DNA of 47,856 nt. Origin: Flavobacteriales bacterium. GTDB lineage: Bacteria > Bacteroidota > Bacteroidia > Flavobacteriales_D > Sanyastnellaceae. Numbering within the stretch: the stretch's first letter is position 1; each line of letters opens with the position of its first letter. Of the stretch, positions 25,991 through 34,402 are shown piece by piece. Location of the stretch: positions 1 through 47,856 of the forward strand of contig CANGTU010000024.1 in the NCBI GenBank assembly GCA_947456965.1, read 5' to 3'. The notes under the pieces are model-generated. The model was not told the origin of the DNA. It searched no databases and saw nothing but the letters and a program-made list of their open reading frames with translations. Both the position numbers and the translations under genes were made by a program.

Positions 25991-26515
25991 ATGCGCCTGT
26001 CCGTCATCTTCGGATCTCTGGTCCTCCTTTTTGTCTGCCCTGCTGCCACGCTGGGTCAGAAGGTGGACGAAAGTGATCCGAGGGCGATGATTCAAGCCAA
26101 TTTCCTTTATCAGTTTGCAGCTAACTGCAACTGGCCGGCCGAGGTGCGAAAGGGTAAATTCACCATTGCCGTCATGGGTCAGCCGGCCGTATTCGATCAC
26201 CTGGCTGAAAAATACGGCACGAAGCCCATAGGTAACCAGACTATTGACGTGGTGGAGCTGGCTGAACTCCCAACCATTATCCCGCACATCCTCTTCATCG
26301 ACAAATCAAGAAAATCTGAGTTAGCCCAGGCTCTCCGGGACTTCCGGGGCAAGCCTACCCTTTTGGTGACTAACTGGGACGGGGCCCTGCAGGCTGGTGC
26401 CCACATCAATTTCAAGGCTGTTGATGGAAACATCCGGTACGAATTGAACGTTGCTGCGCTGGATGAGAAGAAGATTGCAGCAGGTGTCAAAATACTTCAG
26501 TGGAAAGTGGATTGA
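25991..26515 (+). CDS. YfiR/DUF4154 family secreted protein
   Basis: Starting at ATG 25991 the 174-residue protein has a signal peptide, MRLSVIFGSLVLLFVCPAA, cut near LGQ. The mature part has IQANFLYQFAANCNWPAE, the family opening, FTIAVMGQPAVFDHLAEKYG, then PTLLVTNWDGALQAGAHINF and YELNVAALDEKKIAAGVKIL. In Pseudomonas, YfiR is a periplasmic repressor of the diguanylate cyclase YfiN. Here no cyclase is near; instead the operon carries a HAMP-SpoIIE phosphatase. I infer that this protein senses something in the periplasm and acts on that phosphatase. The GTG at 25967 is an unlikely alternative, being inside a hairpin. Confidence 0.85.
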   Translation: MRLSVIFGSLVLLFVCPAATLGQKVDESDPRAMIQANFLYQFAANCNWPAEVRKGKFTIAVMGQPAVFDHLAEKYGTKPIGNQTIDVVELAELPTIIPHILFIDKSRKSELAQALRDFRGKPTLLVTNWDGALQAGAHINFKAVDGNIRYELNVAALDEKKIAAGVKILQWKVD

Positions 26516-26516
26516 A

Positions 26517-27422
26517 ATGAGCACGAAAACATTCTGCATACTGCTCACGACACTACTGGTATCCACGATACTGGATGCCCAGCTCGTTCTCACCAACCGG
26601 GCGGCCCGGCTGTGTCAGGAGAAGGATTATGCTGGGGCCCGTGAGGCTATTACACTCGCCCTGGAGTCCGAAGATGAAAAGAACCACCCCTATGCGTGGT
26701 ATGTCAGCGGATTCATTCACAAGGAAATTTACAAGGCACTCGAAACCGGAATGCGCAGCAGCACTGCTCGTGCAGCCGCTGTGCGGGACATGGAGAAATC
26801 CCTTAATCTGGATACCGGAGGTGAGTACCGGAAGATGACGTGCGAAGCCCTTCGCTACCTCGCTACCACGTATCTGAATGATGCCTTGCTCATGACGCGC
26901 GACATGACTCCAGGGGCGGAGCAGGAGCCCGAGTTGGTGTATTCCGAATTTGAGCGCATCATGGCCATTGCCGATCCTCGCGCTGACCTGTTGCCCTATC
27001 GCCTCGAGATGCTTCGAAAGCTTGCCCAGGCCCATTATCTCCTGTGGGAAAAGAATGTAACAAAAAGAAATCACTACGACCTTGCTGTGGGCTATTACCA
27101 GCAGGTACTGAAGGTGGAGCCAGCTGACTGCGAATCCAATTGCAACCTCGCCATCCTTTACTACAACAATGGGGTACACAAGATCCGCATGATTTCAAGC
27201 ACTACAGACATGATGGATCTGATCCTTATCCAGAACGAGTGCATCGAATTATTCCGGCTCGCCTTACCCCTTGCCGAAACCACGTTCAACAGCTGCCCGC
27301 CAAGGCTCGACTACTACAAGGCCATGATGTTCATCCATCGAGCGCTGGGCAATGAAGACCTGTATGATGAATACAAATCCCATTCAGAAGAACTTATACG
27401 CAGTGGCAAGCTGAAGTATTGA
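26517..27422 (+). CDS. Secreted helical-repeat (TPR-like) protein
   Basis: Beginning at ATG 26517, one base after the YfiR-like stop, this 301-residue protein has a signal peptide, MSTKTFCILLTTLLVSTILD, with likely cleavage after DAQ. The rest is all-helical. TPR-like pairs are seen in AARLCQEKDYAGAREAITLA and in YDLAVGYYQQVLKVEPADCE plus CNLAILYYNNGVHKI. It is probably periplasmic. TPR proteins are scaffolds, so it may bridge the YfiR-like protein and the sensor of the downstream phosphatase. That role is an inference from operon position only. Confidence 0.78.
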   Translation: MSTKTFCILLTTLLVSTILDAQLVLTNRAARLCQEKDYAGAREAITLALESEDEKNHPYAWYVSGFIHKEIYKALETGMRSSTARAAAVRDMEKSLNLDTGGEYRKMTCEALRYLATTYLNDALLMTRDMTPGAEQEPELVYSEFERIMAIADPRADLLPYRLEMLRKLAQAHYLLWEKNVTKRNHYDLAVGYYQQVLKVEPADCESNCNLAILYYNNGVHKIRMISSTTDMMDLILIQNECIELFRLALPLAETTFNSCPPRLDYYKAMMFIHRALGNEDLYDEYKSHSEELIRSGKLKY

Positions 27423-27435
27423 GCGCGATTTATCC

Positions 27436-29220
27436 ATGAAGATCAGGCTCACCATATCACGCAGAATAGGCCTTGGATTCGGCCTGTTTATGCTCGTGGT
27501 GCTTGTCGTCATAACCGTCACCAATCGCACCATAACGAAAAGCCGGGAGATCAATACACGAATCAATGAGGAATTTGCCCCTTCGCTCAGCTCCTTGCAG
27601 GAGTTGGACAACCACTTGATGCGGAGCAATGACCTCGCCCGGCAATGGGTCTTTGTGCAGAAACGCGATGACGATCCAGATCGGCTGGAATTTGTACTCC
27701 TCACGCGTAATGTGATACCTGCGCAGCTCCGAATAGTAGAAGACTATGCGGGGATGTGGGACAATGAGCGCAGGAAGCAGATGGAAGAATTGCGGAAAGG
27801 TGTGATGGAGTTACTTGATTACTACAGTCAGATACAAATCCTGCTGCCCGGATTCGACAGCTATGCTGATCCCGTTCAAACGATGATGGCCGAAGAACTT
27901 TTCATTCCGGGCACCAGTGTTCCCCTTGTATATGACAAGTTGCGCTGGAATATGAGCGGGCTCATAGAATACCAGCAATCCATCATGAAAACGGAAATCG
28001 AGGCCATGAACCGGTCCTTTGCCAAGCTCCGTTTTCTTATGATCAACATCTCGCTGGGCACCTTGATAGCCGGTGTCCTGATTGCCGTGCTCACCTCACG
28101 TTCCATTGTGCGGCCTGTGGAATCGCTGCGTCGCAAGCTGCACAACCTATCACAGGGTATTTACTCGCTGCATCCAGTAAAAGCCGGAGACGATGAAATT
28201 GGCGATATGGCAAGAGCTGTCAATGTGCTTATCTCCAACTTTGAAAAGACCAAAGAATTCTCTCTTCAGGTAGGTGCAGGCAACTTTCACATTCAGTACT
28301 CTCCCCTCTCCGAGCATGATGAACTTGGCAAGGCCCTGTTGAAGATGCGCAAGGACCTTGCATCCTACCGGAATGAGATGGAGCAAAAGGTATCCGAGCA
28401 AACCCGCGAAATCCGCATTCAGAAAGAAGCCGTAGAACAACAGAAAGAACAGATCACCGAACTGTATCACGACCTGCAGTCGAGTATTGACTACGCCCAG
28501 CGCTTGCAGGAGAGCATCTTGCCCGATGACGCTCTCATTCGCAAGATGTTTCCCGATTCATTCGTGCTTTTTCGTCCGAAAGCCACCGTCAGCGGAGACT
28601 TTTACTGGTTCAAGGAATTGGGTAACAAGAAGGTTTTTGCTGCTGCAGACTGCACTGGTCATGGCGTTCCGGGCGCCTTTATGAGTCTGGTCGGACATAA
28701 TGCCCTGAACCAGGTGACCAAGGTATTCACGCGGCCCGACCAGATTCTGAACAATGTGGATCGCCGGTCCGGAGAAGTCATGCGGCACAAGGGCACCGAT
28801 GACTCACTGCGCGATGGCATGGACATCGCCGTGTGCGCCATTGATCAGAACACCCTTCAACTGGAATACAGCGGCGCGCATAACCCCGTATACATCATCC
28901 GTAACCATGAACTCACGGAGTTGGAGAGCGATCCATTCAGCATCGGCTCTTTCTACCGCGAGGATAGAAGCTTCACGTGCAAGCAGTATCAACTTCGCGA
29001 GGGAGATTGTATCTACCTTTTCAGCGATGGCTATGCCGACCAGTTTGGCGGACCTAAGAACAAGAAATTCATGCGCAAGCAATTCAGGAATACCCTGCTC
29101 TCCATTTATCACCTGCCGATGGCTGAGCAAAAGTGGCGGCTTGCAGAGACCCTTGATCGCTGGAAGGGTAGCCAGGAACAGGTGGACGACATCCTCGTGA
29201 TTGGAGTAAAAGTGGAGTAA
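27436..29220 (+). CDS. Membrane sensor with HAMP and SpoIIE/PP2C phosphatase domains
   Basis: The 594-residue protein has a membrane helix at about residues 11-29 (IGLGFGLFMLVVLVVITVTN), a periplasmic helical sensor to about 197, and a second helix at 198-220 (LMINISLGTLIAGVLIAVLT). Then come a HAMP linker (SIVRPVESLRRKLHNLSQGI), a coiled coil (about 315-365) and a SpoIIE-type phosphatase domain. The metal-binding residues are in VSGDFYWFKE (near 387), AADCTGHGVPGAFMSLVG (near 404) and YLFSDGYADQFGG (near 530). Such enzymes dephosphorylate anti-sigma-factor antagonists. No STAS or RsbW-like partner is in this window. It begins 13 bp after the TPR gene, so one operon is likely. Confidence 0.93.
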   Translation: MKIRLTISRRIGLGFGLFMLVVLVVITVTNRTITKSREINTRINEEFAPSLSSLQELDNHLMRSNDLARQWVFVQKRDDDPDRLEFVLLTRNVIPAQLRIVEDYAGMWDNERRKQMEELRKGVMELLDYYSQIQILLPGFDSYADPVQTMMAEELFIPGTSVPLVYDKLRWNMSGLIEYQQSIMKTEIEAMNRSFAKLRFLMINISLGTLIAGVLIAVLTSRSIVRPVESLRRKLHNLSQGIYSLHPVKAGDDEIGDMARAVNVLISNFEKTKEFSLQVGAGNFHIQYSPLSEHDELGKALLKMRKDLASYRNEMEQKVSEQTREIRIQKEAVEQQKEQITELYHDLQSSIDYAQRLQESILPDDALIRKMFPDSFVLFRPKATVSGDFYWFKELGNKKVFAAADCTGHGVPGAFMSLVGHNALNQVTKVFTRPDQILNNVDRRSGEVMRHKGTDDSLRDGMDIAVCAIDQNTLQLEYSGAHNPVYIIRNHELTELESDPFSIGSFYREDRSFTCKQYQLREGDCIYLFSDGYADQFGGPKNKKFMRKQFRNTLLSIYHLPMAEQKWRLAETLDRWKGSQEQVDDILVIGVKVE

Positions 29221-30057
29221 TCAGGGCGTGAAACTCGCCTGTTCCATGACGAAGGTATCCACAGGATTTACACACAAAACAGGAATCTGTGCTTCGTTGG
29301 TAATGACTTGCTGTTCGTAGCCCTGAGAGAAAAAGTTCATGATGCTTCCGCCCTGAAAATTCATGATACAGATGAGATCTGCTTCAACGGAAGCCGAATA
29401 CTTGAGCAACGCCTTCACAAAACCATCCGTCTTGCTCTCTGTAATTTCGACGTCATACGGAATATCCTTATCTTCCAGATAATCCTTGGCGTAGATAATA
29501 TTTCTCATCAGCTGGTTTCGAAGAAACTCGTCCGTTTCGCCCGGCGAAACCAGAAATACTTTGGAGTTGAAATACTTTGCGATATCAGCAACCAAACTTA
29601 ATTTCTGTTTGGTTTCCTTGTGAAGGTCGAGTGGCACCACGAGCCGATGGTAGCCGTGAGCGCGAATGGTGCGTTCCTGCACGATGATGAATGGCACAGA
29701 GCTTTCGGTTACGATCTTGAGGGCGCGTCCGCCAGTGAGGAATTGCAATCCGCGGAGGCCATGGGTTCCCATGATGATCAGGCTGCAATCCATTTCCACC
29801 GCCGTCTTATCGATATCCTCGTAGATATTCCCAATGCGCACCAGTGGATAAATCTCCGAACCTTTGTCGCGTCTGACCCGCTCCTGCAACTCATTCATCT
29901 TCTCGCGTGCCTCAGGCACCTGGCGCTTGTGCTCTACGATATGGAGAGCATAGACATCAGCACCGATTGTTTTACCCATGAGTAAAGCGTGGTCCATAGC
30001 CACGTCTCCGACTTTGGTAAAATCGGTGGGAAGGAGAATCTTTTTGTCGCTTGGCAT
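29221..30057 (-). CDS. Universal stress protein, two UspA domains
   Basis: The 278-residue protein has two tandem Usp folds. The first begins KILLPTDFTKVGDVAMDHAL and includes the nucleotide-binding-like loop IIMGTHGLRGLQFLTGGRAL. The second begins RLVVPLDLHKETKQKLSLVA and ends near QVITNEAQIPVLCVNP; its ATP loop is degenerate. Usp proteins bind nucleotides and help survival under stress. It is convergent with the SpoIIE phosphatase gene, with the two stop codons abutting at 29220/29221. Confidence 0.9.
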   Translation of the reverse strand: MPSDKKILLPTDFTKVGDVAMDHALLMGKTIGADVYALHIVEHKRQVPEAREKMNELQERVRRDKGSEIYPLVRIGNIYEDIDKTAVEMDCSLIIMGTHGLRGLQFLTGGRALKIVTESSVPFIIVQERTIRAHGYHRLVVPLDLHKETKQKLSLVADIAKYFNSKVFLVSPGETDEFLRNQLMRNIIYAKDYLEDKDIPYDVEITESKTDGFVKALLKYSASVEADLICIMNFQGGSIMNFFSQGYEQQVITNEAQIPVLCVNPVDTFVMEQASFTP

Positions 30058-30186
30058 AGTTGTAAGGCGTTCAGAAAAACTGGTGTGAAATTACGTCGAA
30101 TTCAAGCACATTGGGCTCCCCTGTGGCCTCCCCGCGCCAGCAAAAGGGCTCATGCGCTGCCTTGGCCGCTAATGGTGATATTGGAA

Positions 30187-30948
30187 TCAATCAATAAACT
30201 TCCGAAGCTCCTCGAGAAATCGCTCGGGAACTTCTGCGTGGGGCCAGTGTCCGGCCCCTTCGAGCACAGTAAATACGGAATCCGGGAAAATGGCGGTGAT
30301 GGCCCGGTAATCCTCCTCCCGGATATAGCCCGAAAGAGCGCCCCTCATGAACAAAGTGGGAGTATGGACCACCGGCTCGTCCGGAATTGCGGCCAGAATA
30401 TGTTGGATAGAATTCCGCAGTACAGGCAGATTAAACCTCCAGGCCAGCTTGCCGGGTTCGGTCCAATAGACGTTCTTCATGAGGAACTGCAGCGTGGCCG
30501 GATCATCCACGAAGGGCGCCAGCCTGCTCTGCACCTCACTCCGTGATGAAGCCGTTTCTGCGTGCGCGGCGAACAGGCCCTCGAAGATCCGGTCATGATG
30601 CGGGGGATAGGCTTTTATCCCCATATCCACCACCACCAGACGATCCAGCAGATGCGGGAATTCGCGGGCCACGTGCATGGCTGTTTTCCCGCCCATGCTA
30701 TGGCCAACCAGGATCACATCACGAAGGCCTTCCTCAGCCATCAGCCCGATCACATCGGCGGCCATATGCGGATAGGACATATCGGGATGATGCGGGGAAC
30801 GGCCGTGATTGCGCTGATCCACGAGAAATACCCGGTAGCGGTCAGAAAGTAATCTCGCATGAGTCAACCAGTTATCCCCCGATCCGAAGAGTCCATGGAG
30901 AATGATCAGCGGCTGCCCTTCGCCGAAAACCTGTCGGAATAGTGTCAT
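30187..30948 (-). CDS. Alpha/beta-fold hydrolase (YbfF-like)
   Basis: The 253-residue protein has the oxyanion region LIILHGLFGSGDNWLTHARL, the nucleophile elbow ILVGHSMGGKTAMHVAREF and the catalytic His in LEGAGHWPHAEVPERF. This matches the YbfF type of esterase. A natural substrate is not known. The ATG at 30948 overlaps the pdxJ stop by four bases, so it is the second gene of a pdxJ-hydrolase operon; this pairing is common in Bacteroidota. Confidence 0.88.
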   Translation of the reverse strand: MTLFRQVFGEGQPLIILHGLFGSGDNWLTHARLLSDRYRVFLVDQRNHGRSPHHPDMSYPHMAADVIGLMAEEGLRDVILVGHSMGGKTAMHVAREFPHLLDRLVVVDMGIKAYPPHHDRIFEGLFAAHAETASSRSEVQSRLAPFVDDPATLQFLMKNVYWTEPGKLAWRFNLPVLRNSIQHILAAIPDEPVVHTPTLFMRGALSGYIREEDYRAITAIFPDSVFTVLEGAGHWPHAEVPERFLEELRKFID

Positions 30949-31664
30949 GACCTGAGTAGTTCCCGCTTGTAAATGGCAACGGTATTTTCGAGACCCCAGT
31001 AAAGCGCATCGCTGATCAAGGCATGCCCGATTGAAACCTCCAGCAGATTGGGAATATGCGAAGCAAACCAGGCCAGGTTAGTCGCAGAAAGGTCATGGCC
31101 TGCATTCACCCCAAGTCCTGCCGCCCCGGCCGCCCTCGCTGCTGCAATAAACGGAGCGATGGCACCTTCCGGATCATTGGGATAGCCCACCGCATAAGAT
31201 TCCGTGTAGAGCTCGATGCGATCCGTTCCCGTTGCCTGCGCTGCTGCCACTTGTGACGCATCCGGCTCAAGAAAGATGCTCGTGCGGATCCCCCCTTCCT
31301 TCAGTCGGCTGATGATCGCTCGGAGAAAATCACCATAGCGGATACAATCCCAGCCTGCGGATGACGTGATGGCCTCAGGCGGGTCGGGCACCAACGTGAC
31401 CTGTTCGGGTCTGACCTCGAGAACCAGGTCCAGAAAATCCGGAGAAGGATAGCCCTCCACATTGAACTCTGAAAACACCACATTCTTCAGTGCATAAACA
31501 TCGGAACGCCGGATATGTCGCTCATCAGGACGGGGATGCACGGTGATTCCGTCGGCGCCAAAACGCTGGATTGCCACAGCCGCTTCAACCACATCAGGAA
31601 TATGACCACCCCGTGCATTTCGCAGTGTGGCGATTTTGTTGATATTGACACTCAGTTTTTTCAT
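30945..31664 (-). CDS. pdxJ: Pyridoxine 5'-phosphate synthase
   Basis: PdxJ joins 3-amino-2-oxopropyl phosphate with deoxyxylulose 5-phosphate to make pyridoxine phosphate. I start at ATG 31664, giving 239 residues with the family N-terminus KKLSVNINKIATLRNARGG. Next are GADGITVHPRPDERHIRRSD, the conserved EQVTLVPDPPEAITSSAGWD, and the phosphate-binding GLGVNAGHDLSATNLAWFAS. The end segment EVSIGHALISDALYWGLENT is standard. A longer frame to 31850 adds 62 unrelated residues and is rejected. Confidence 0.95.
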   Translation of the reverse strand: MKKLSVNINKIATLRNARGGHIPDVVEAAVAIQRFGADGITVHPRPDERHIRRSDVYALKNVVFSEFNVEGYPSPDFLDLVLEVRPEQVTLVPDPPEAITSSAGWDCIRYGDFLRAIISRLKEGGIRTSIFLEPDASQVAAAQATGTDRIELYTESYAVGYPNDPEGAIAPFIAAARAAGAAGLGVNAGHDLSATNLAWFASHIPNLLEVSIGHALISDALYWGLENTVAIYKRELLRS

Positions 31665-31842
31665 GCATTGTTCGTTAACTCCCCGAAGAATGTGCAAAAC
31701 TCCGAAGGGCTTTGGATGAAATGCGTGCTCGTACCAACAATTTTTGACCCCGGGTCGTTTATTCGTTGAACCTATTTCAACCCTGCCCGTTTTGGGTAGG
31801 GTAAGCATATAGCCGCATGTACACCCATTACAATAAGTCCAA
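31665..31842. other. Divergent pdxJ–CBS intergenic region with palindromes
   Basis: This 178-bp region has no gene. It holds GACCC-C-GGGTC (31746-31756), a short palindrome, and ACCCTGCCC-GTTTT-GGGTAGGGT (31780-31802), a 9-bp hairpin with one G-T wobble. They lie between two divergent genes and could be regulatory. No good TAnnTTTG promoter was found on either strand. Confidence 0.45.
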
Positions 31843-32508
31843 GTGGTCACAGCCCAACATATTATGAACCGCCAGGTACCGGTTCTTCATCCACAGGATG
31901 ATCCTGTGGATGCCCTGAACCTGATGGATCAGTTTCGGGTGGCTGATCTTCCTGTTGTGGAAGATGGGATTTTCTGTGGAATGATATCCGAGACGGCCCT
32001 GATGTCGGCCGATGAGGTCATTGGACAGGAACAACTGGCCTTGGGGGCCGGGCTTCTGGTTATCAGTGTCAAGCCGGCAGACCACCTGTACGAGGTGCTC
32101 AAGGTTGCCACGGAGAATCACCTGACTGTGATACCTGTGGTGGAAACTGAAGGACAATACATCGGATCCATTACGCTGGAGGATATTGTAGAGGAAGTTG
32201 CCCGCATGCAGGGTGCCCATGAGCCGGGCGGTATTCTGGTTTTGGAGATGCCCTCCAAGGACTACAGTCTTCAGCAGATCGCCCGGATTGTGGAAGAGAA
32301 TGGAGCCAAGATCCTGAGTTCATCCGTTCATCCCACGGGAGATGGATATGTAGATGTTACGCTCAAGATCAACCAGCCCGACCTGAACGCCATTCTGCAA
32401 AGCCTGGATCGCTTCCGGTTCACCGTCAAGCGCAGCTATCAGGAGGCGGAGTACAGTGAAGGATTGCAAAAGCGCTACGAGGAATTCATGCGATTCCTCA
32501 ACATCTGA
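31843..32508 (+). CDS. CBS-domain pair protein with C-terminal ACT-like region
   Basis: A GTG at 31843 gives 221 residues starting VTAQHIMNRQVPVLHPQD; the first in-frame ATG (31864) would cut into CBS motif 1. Two CBS domains cover about residues 1-125, with ALNLMDQFRVADLPVVEDG and NHLTVIPVVETEGQYIGSIT. The C-terminal part, KDYSLQQIARIVEENGAKI and DGYVDVTLKINQPDL, looks like an ACT domain. Such proteins bind adenine nucleotides as energy sensors. It precedes nadK, an order that recurs in Bacteroidota and suggests a link to nucleotide metabolism, though the partner is unknown. Confidence 0.87.
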   Translation: MVTAQHIMNRQVPVLHPQDDPVDALNLMDQFRVADLPVVEDGIFCGMISETALMSADEVIGQEQLALGAGLLVISVKPADHLYEVLKVATENHLTVIPVVETEGQYIGSITLEDIVEEVARMQGAHEPGGILVLEMPSKDYSLQQIARIVEENGAKILSSSVHPTGDGYVDVTLKINQPDLNAILQSLDRFRFTVKRSYQEAEYSEGLQKRYEEFMRFLNI

Positions 32509-32529
32509 AGAGGTAGGCTGGTGCAGGCT

Positions 32530-32537
32530 TACCTTCG
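32530..32537 (+). promoter_or_regulatory. TACCTTCG, -7-like box before nadK
   Basis: This box lies 21 nt before the nadK ATG and differs at one position from TAnnTTTG. No TTG is found 19 nt upstream, so it is a weak candidate. Confidence 0.25.
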
Positions 32538-32558
32538 CGTCAGACCCCACATAACGGC

Positions 32559-33434
32559 ATGAACATCTGCGTTTACGGAAAAAAATTCGACCCCCAATAT
32601 GCCGCAGAGGTGGTTACCCTGCTTGACAACCTGATCGGGCGCGGTGCCCGGCTGAGGGTATATGACAGATTTTACCGGTTTCTTACGGAGCATACCTCTA
32701 TACGCCGGGATCTAGCTGTTTTCACGCGCGATGAAGATCTGAGAGGATCTGAATTTGTGGTCAGTATCGGGGGCGATGGCACCTTGCTCGATTGCGCCCG
32801 CATTGTGGGCGGGTTGGAGATTCCTGTGCTGGGGATCAACACCGGGAGGCTCGGCTTTCTGTCCACGGTTGGGCTCCCCGAGTCGCAGGCCGCGATTGAG
32901 GCCATATACGCCGGCAGCTATCACGTTGACCGCCGGTCCATGATTCAGGTAGCCTGCAACCAGGTGGATCTGGGCGAGCGTCCGTACGCTCTCAATGAGG
33001 TCAGTATTTTGAACAAGGACCGCAACAGCATGGTCCGGATCCACACCCATGTGAATGGCATTTTCATGAACACTTACTGGGCCGATGGTCTGATTGTGTC
33101 CACACCCACTGGATCCACGGCCTATTCGCTGAGCTGCGGCGGGCCTATTGTCACGCCTGACTCTGAGACCTTTGTGCTCACTCCGATTGCTGCCCACAAC
33201 CTCACCGTGCGACCGGTGATCATATCCGACAGGCACACCATCACGCTGCGGGCTGAGGGGCGATCACCATCCTTCCTGCTCACCATGGACAGCGGCCATG
33301 TGCAGATTGGACCTGACGCCACTATCGAGCTCAGTCTGGCCCCGTTCCGCTTCCACCTGGTATCGCTGGGCGGAGCCGATTTCTTTCAGACCATCCGAAG
33401 CAAGATGGGTTGGGGTGCTGACAAGCGGAACTAG
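32559..33434 (+). CDS. nadK: NAD kinase
   Basis: NadK phosphorylates NAD to NADP with ATP. The 291-residue protein has the diagnostic FVVSIGGDGTLLDCARIV near residues 67-84, GINTGRLGFLSTVGLPESQA, the NE/D substrate motif in YALNEVSILNKDR, and DGLIVSTPTGSTAYSLSCGG. All catalytic landmarks are in place. It sits between a CBS protein and the DUF6089-like gene, the usual place in Flavobacteriia-like genomes. Confidence 0.96.
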   Translation: MNICVYGKKFDPQYAAEVVTLLDNLIGRGARLRVYDRFYRFLTEHTSIRRDLAVFTRDEDLRGSEFVVSIGGDGTLLDCARIVGGLEIPVLGINTGRLGFLSTVGLPESQAAIEAIYAGSYHVDRRSMIQVACNQVDLGERPYALNEVSILNKDRNSMVRIHTHVNGIFMNTYWADGLIVSTPTGSTAYSLSCGGPIVTPDSETFVLTPIAAHNLTVRPVIISDRHTITLRAEGRSPSFLLTMDSGHVQIGPDATIELSLAPFRFHLVSLGGADFFQTIRSKMGWGADKRN

Positions 33435-33458
33435 TCTGCGCCCATGCCTTTCCCGACC

Positions 33459-33466
33459 TACCTTTG
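33459..33466 (+). promoter_or_regulatory. TACCTTTG, -7 box in nadK–DUF6089 gap
   Basis: This is a full TAnnTTTG match between the nadK stop and the next gene. A TCTG sits 20 nt upstream as a poor -33 element. Transcription from here would begin near 33473, which favours the DUF6089-like start at 33520 over 33478. Confidence 0.38.
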
Positions 33467-33519
33467 CGGCCGTTTTTATGCGTCAGGCAATAAACCAACC
33501 GAAAATCCGATTCCGGGGC

Positions 33520-34350
33520 ATGCGGCTCCTCTCCCTCATGCTATGCTTGCTGGTGTCGGCAGGCCTCTTTGCGCAGGCCAATAAATTCGACCGGAGCAAA
33601 GAGATTGGATTTCATGTGGGCACCGCCTATTACCTCGGCGAGATCAATCCCTACAGGCACTTTGGAGGCCGTCTCCGGATAGGAGGAGGTTTCAGTTTTC
33701 GCAACAACTTCAACCGCCGATGGACCATGAAGCTCGGCATCCTTTACGGTCAGGTGGAGGCGTGGGATGAAGACAGTGACGACCCCTGGCGGCGCAACCG
33801 CAATCTCAATTTCAGGAACCGGTTTTATGAAGGCAGTGCGCAGGTCGAGTTAAACTTCATGAATTACCAGATTGGCTCAGACGATTGGATATCGCCTTAT
33901 TTGTTCACGGGACTCGCCTACTACTCTATGACGCCTGAGGGTTTTTTCCGGGATAGCTGGAAGCCGCTTCAGCCAGCGGGTACAGAAGGTCAGGGCCTTG
34001 AGAACTTCGATCCGCTTTACCGCACCACGGGCATGGCCATACCAGCAGGTATTGGGCTGCGCATGAATCTTTTTGCCATTTTCGGCCTATCCCTCGAATG
34101 GGGAGTTCGGCGCACCTGGACCGACTATTTCGATGACGTCTCGGGAGTATACCCTGACCCCAACCTGCTGATTGACGAGCGCAGCAGGCTTACAGCCGGT
34201 CTTTCGGACCAGAGCCTCGATCCCGAGTTGGAGAATGGCACGAATACCGGGCTTCAGCGAGGAGATCCCGGCCGGCGCGATCTCTACTTTTTTGTGATGG
34301 GCGCCCTTACTGTGCGCATTGATAAAAGGGCCAATACCTGCTGGCAATGA
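33520..34350 (+). CDS. DUF6089-like outer-membrane beta-barrel protein
   Basis: From ATG 33520 the 276-residue protein has a signal peptide, MRLLSLMLCLLVSAGLFAQ. The mature part reads as alternating beta strands, with GFHVGTAYYLGEINPYRHF, GGFSFRNNFNRRWTMKLGIL, DWISPYLFTGLAYYSMTPEG and IPAGIGLRMNLFAIFGLSLE, and ends in a strand, YFFVMGALTVRID. It fits the small DUF6089 barrel family encoded between nadK and uppS in many Bacteroidota. Its function is unknown; the link with bamA and ompH suggests an envelope role. ATG 33478 is an alternative start that lengthens the signal peptide's basic region. Confidence 0.8.
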   Translation: MRLLSLMLCLLVSAGLFAQANKFDRSKEIGFHVGTAYYLGEINPYRHFGGRLRIGGGFSFRNNFNRRWTMKLGILYGQVEAWDEDSDDPWRRNRNLNFRNRFYEGSAQVELNFMNYQIGSDDWISPYLFTGLAYYSMTPEGFFRDSWKPLQPAGTEGQGLENFDPLYRTTGMAIPAGIGLRMNLFAIFGLSLEWGVRRTWTDYFDDVSGVYPDPNLLIDERSRLTAGLSDQSLDPELENGTNTGLQRGDPGRRDLYFFVMGALTVRIDKRANTCWQ

Positions 34351-34367
34351 AACGCCCCAGCCTGCCT

Positions 34368-34375
34368 TACTTTTG
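34368..34375 (+). promoter_or_regulatory. TACTTTTG, -7 box before uppS
   Basis: A full TAnnTTTG match 27 nt before the uppS ATG, in the short gap after the DUF6089-like gene. No TTG is present at the ideal distance upstream. It may start a separate uppS-bamA transcript. Confidence 0.38.
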
Positions 34376-34402
34376 CCGCCGGCTTTGCCTTTGACCCACA
34401 CC

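Noticed and set aside
31665-31850. N-terminal extension of pdxJ by 62 residues
   Set aside because: The extra residues have no family match and cover the intergenic palindromes; the ATG at 31664 gives the normal PdxJ N-terminus.
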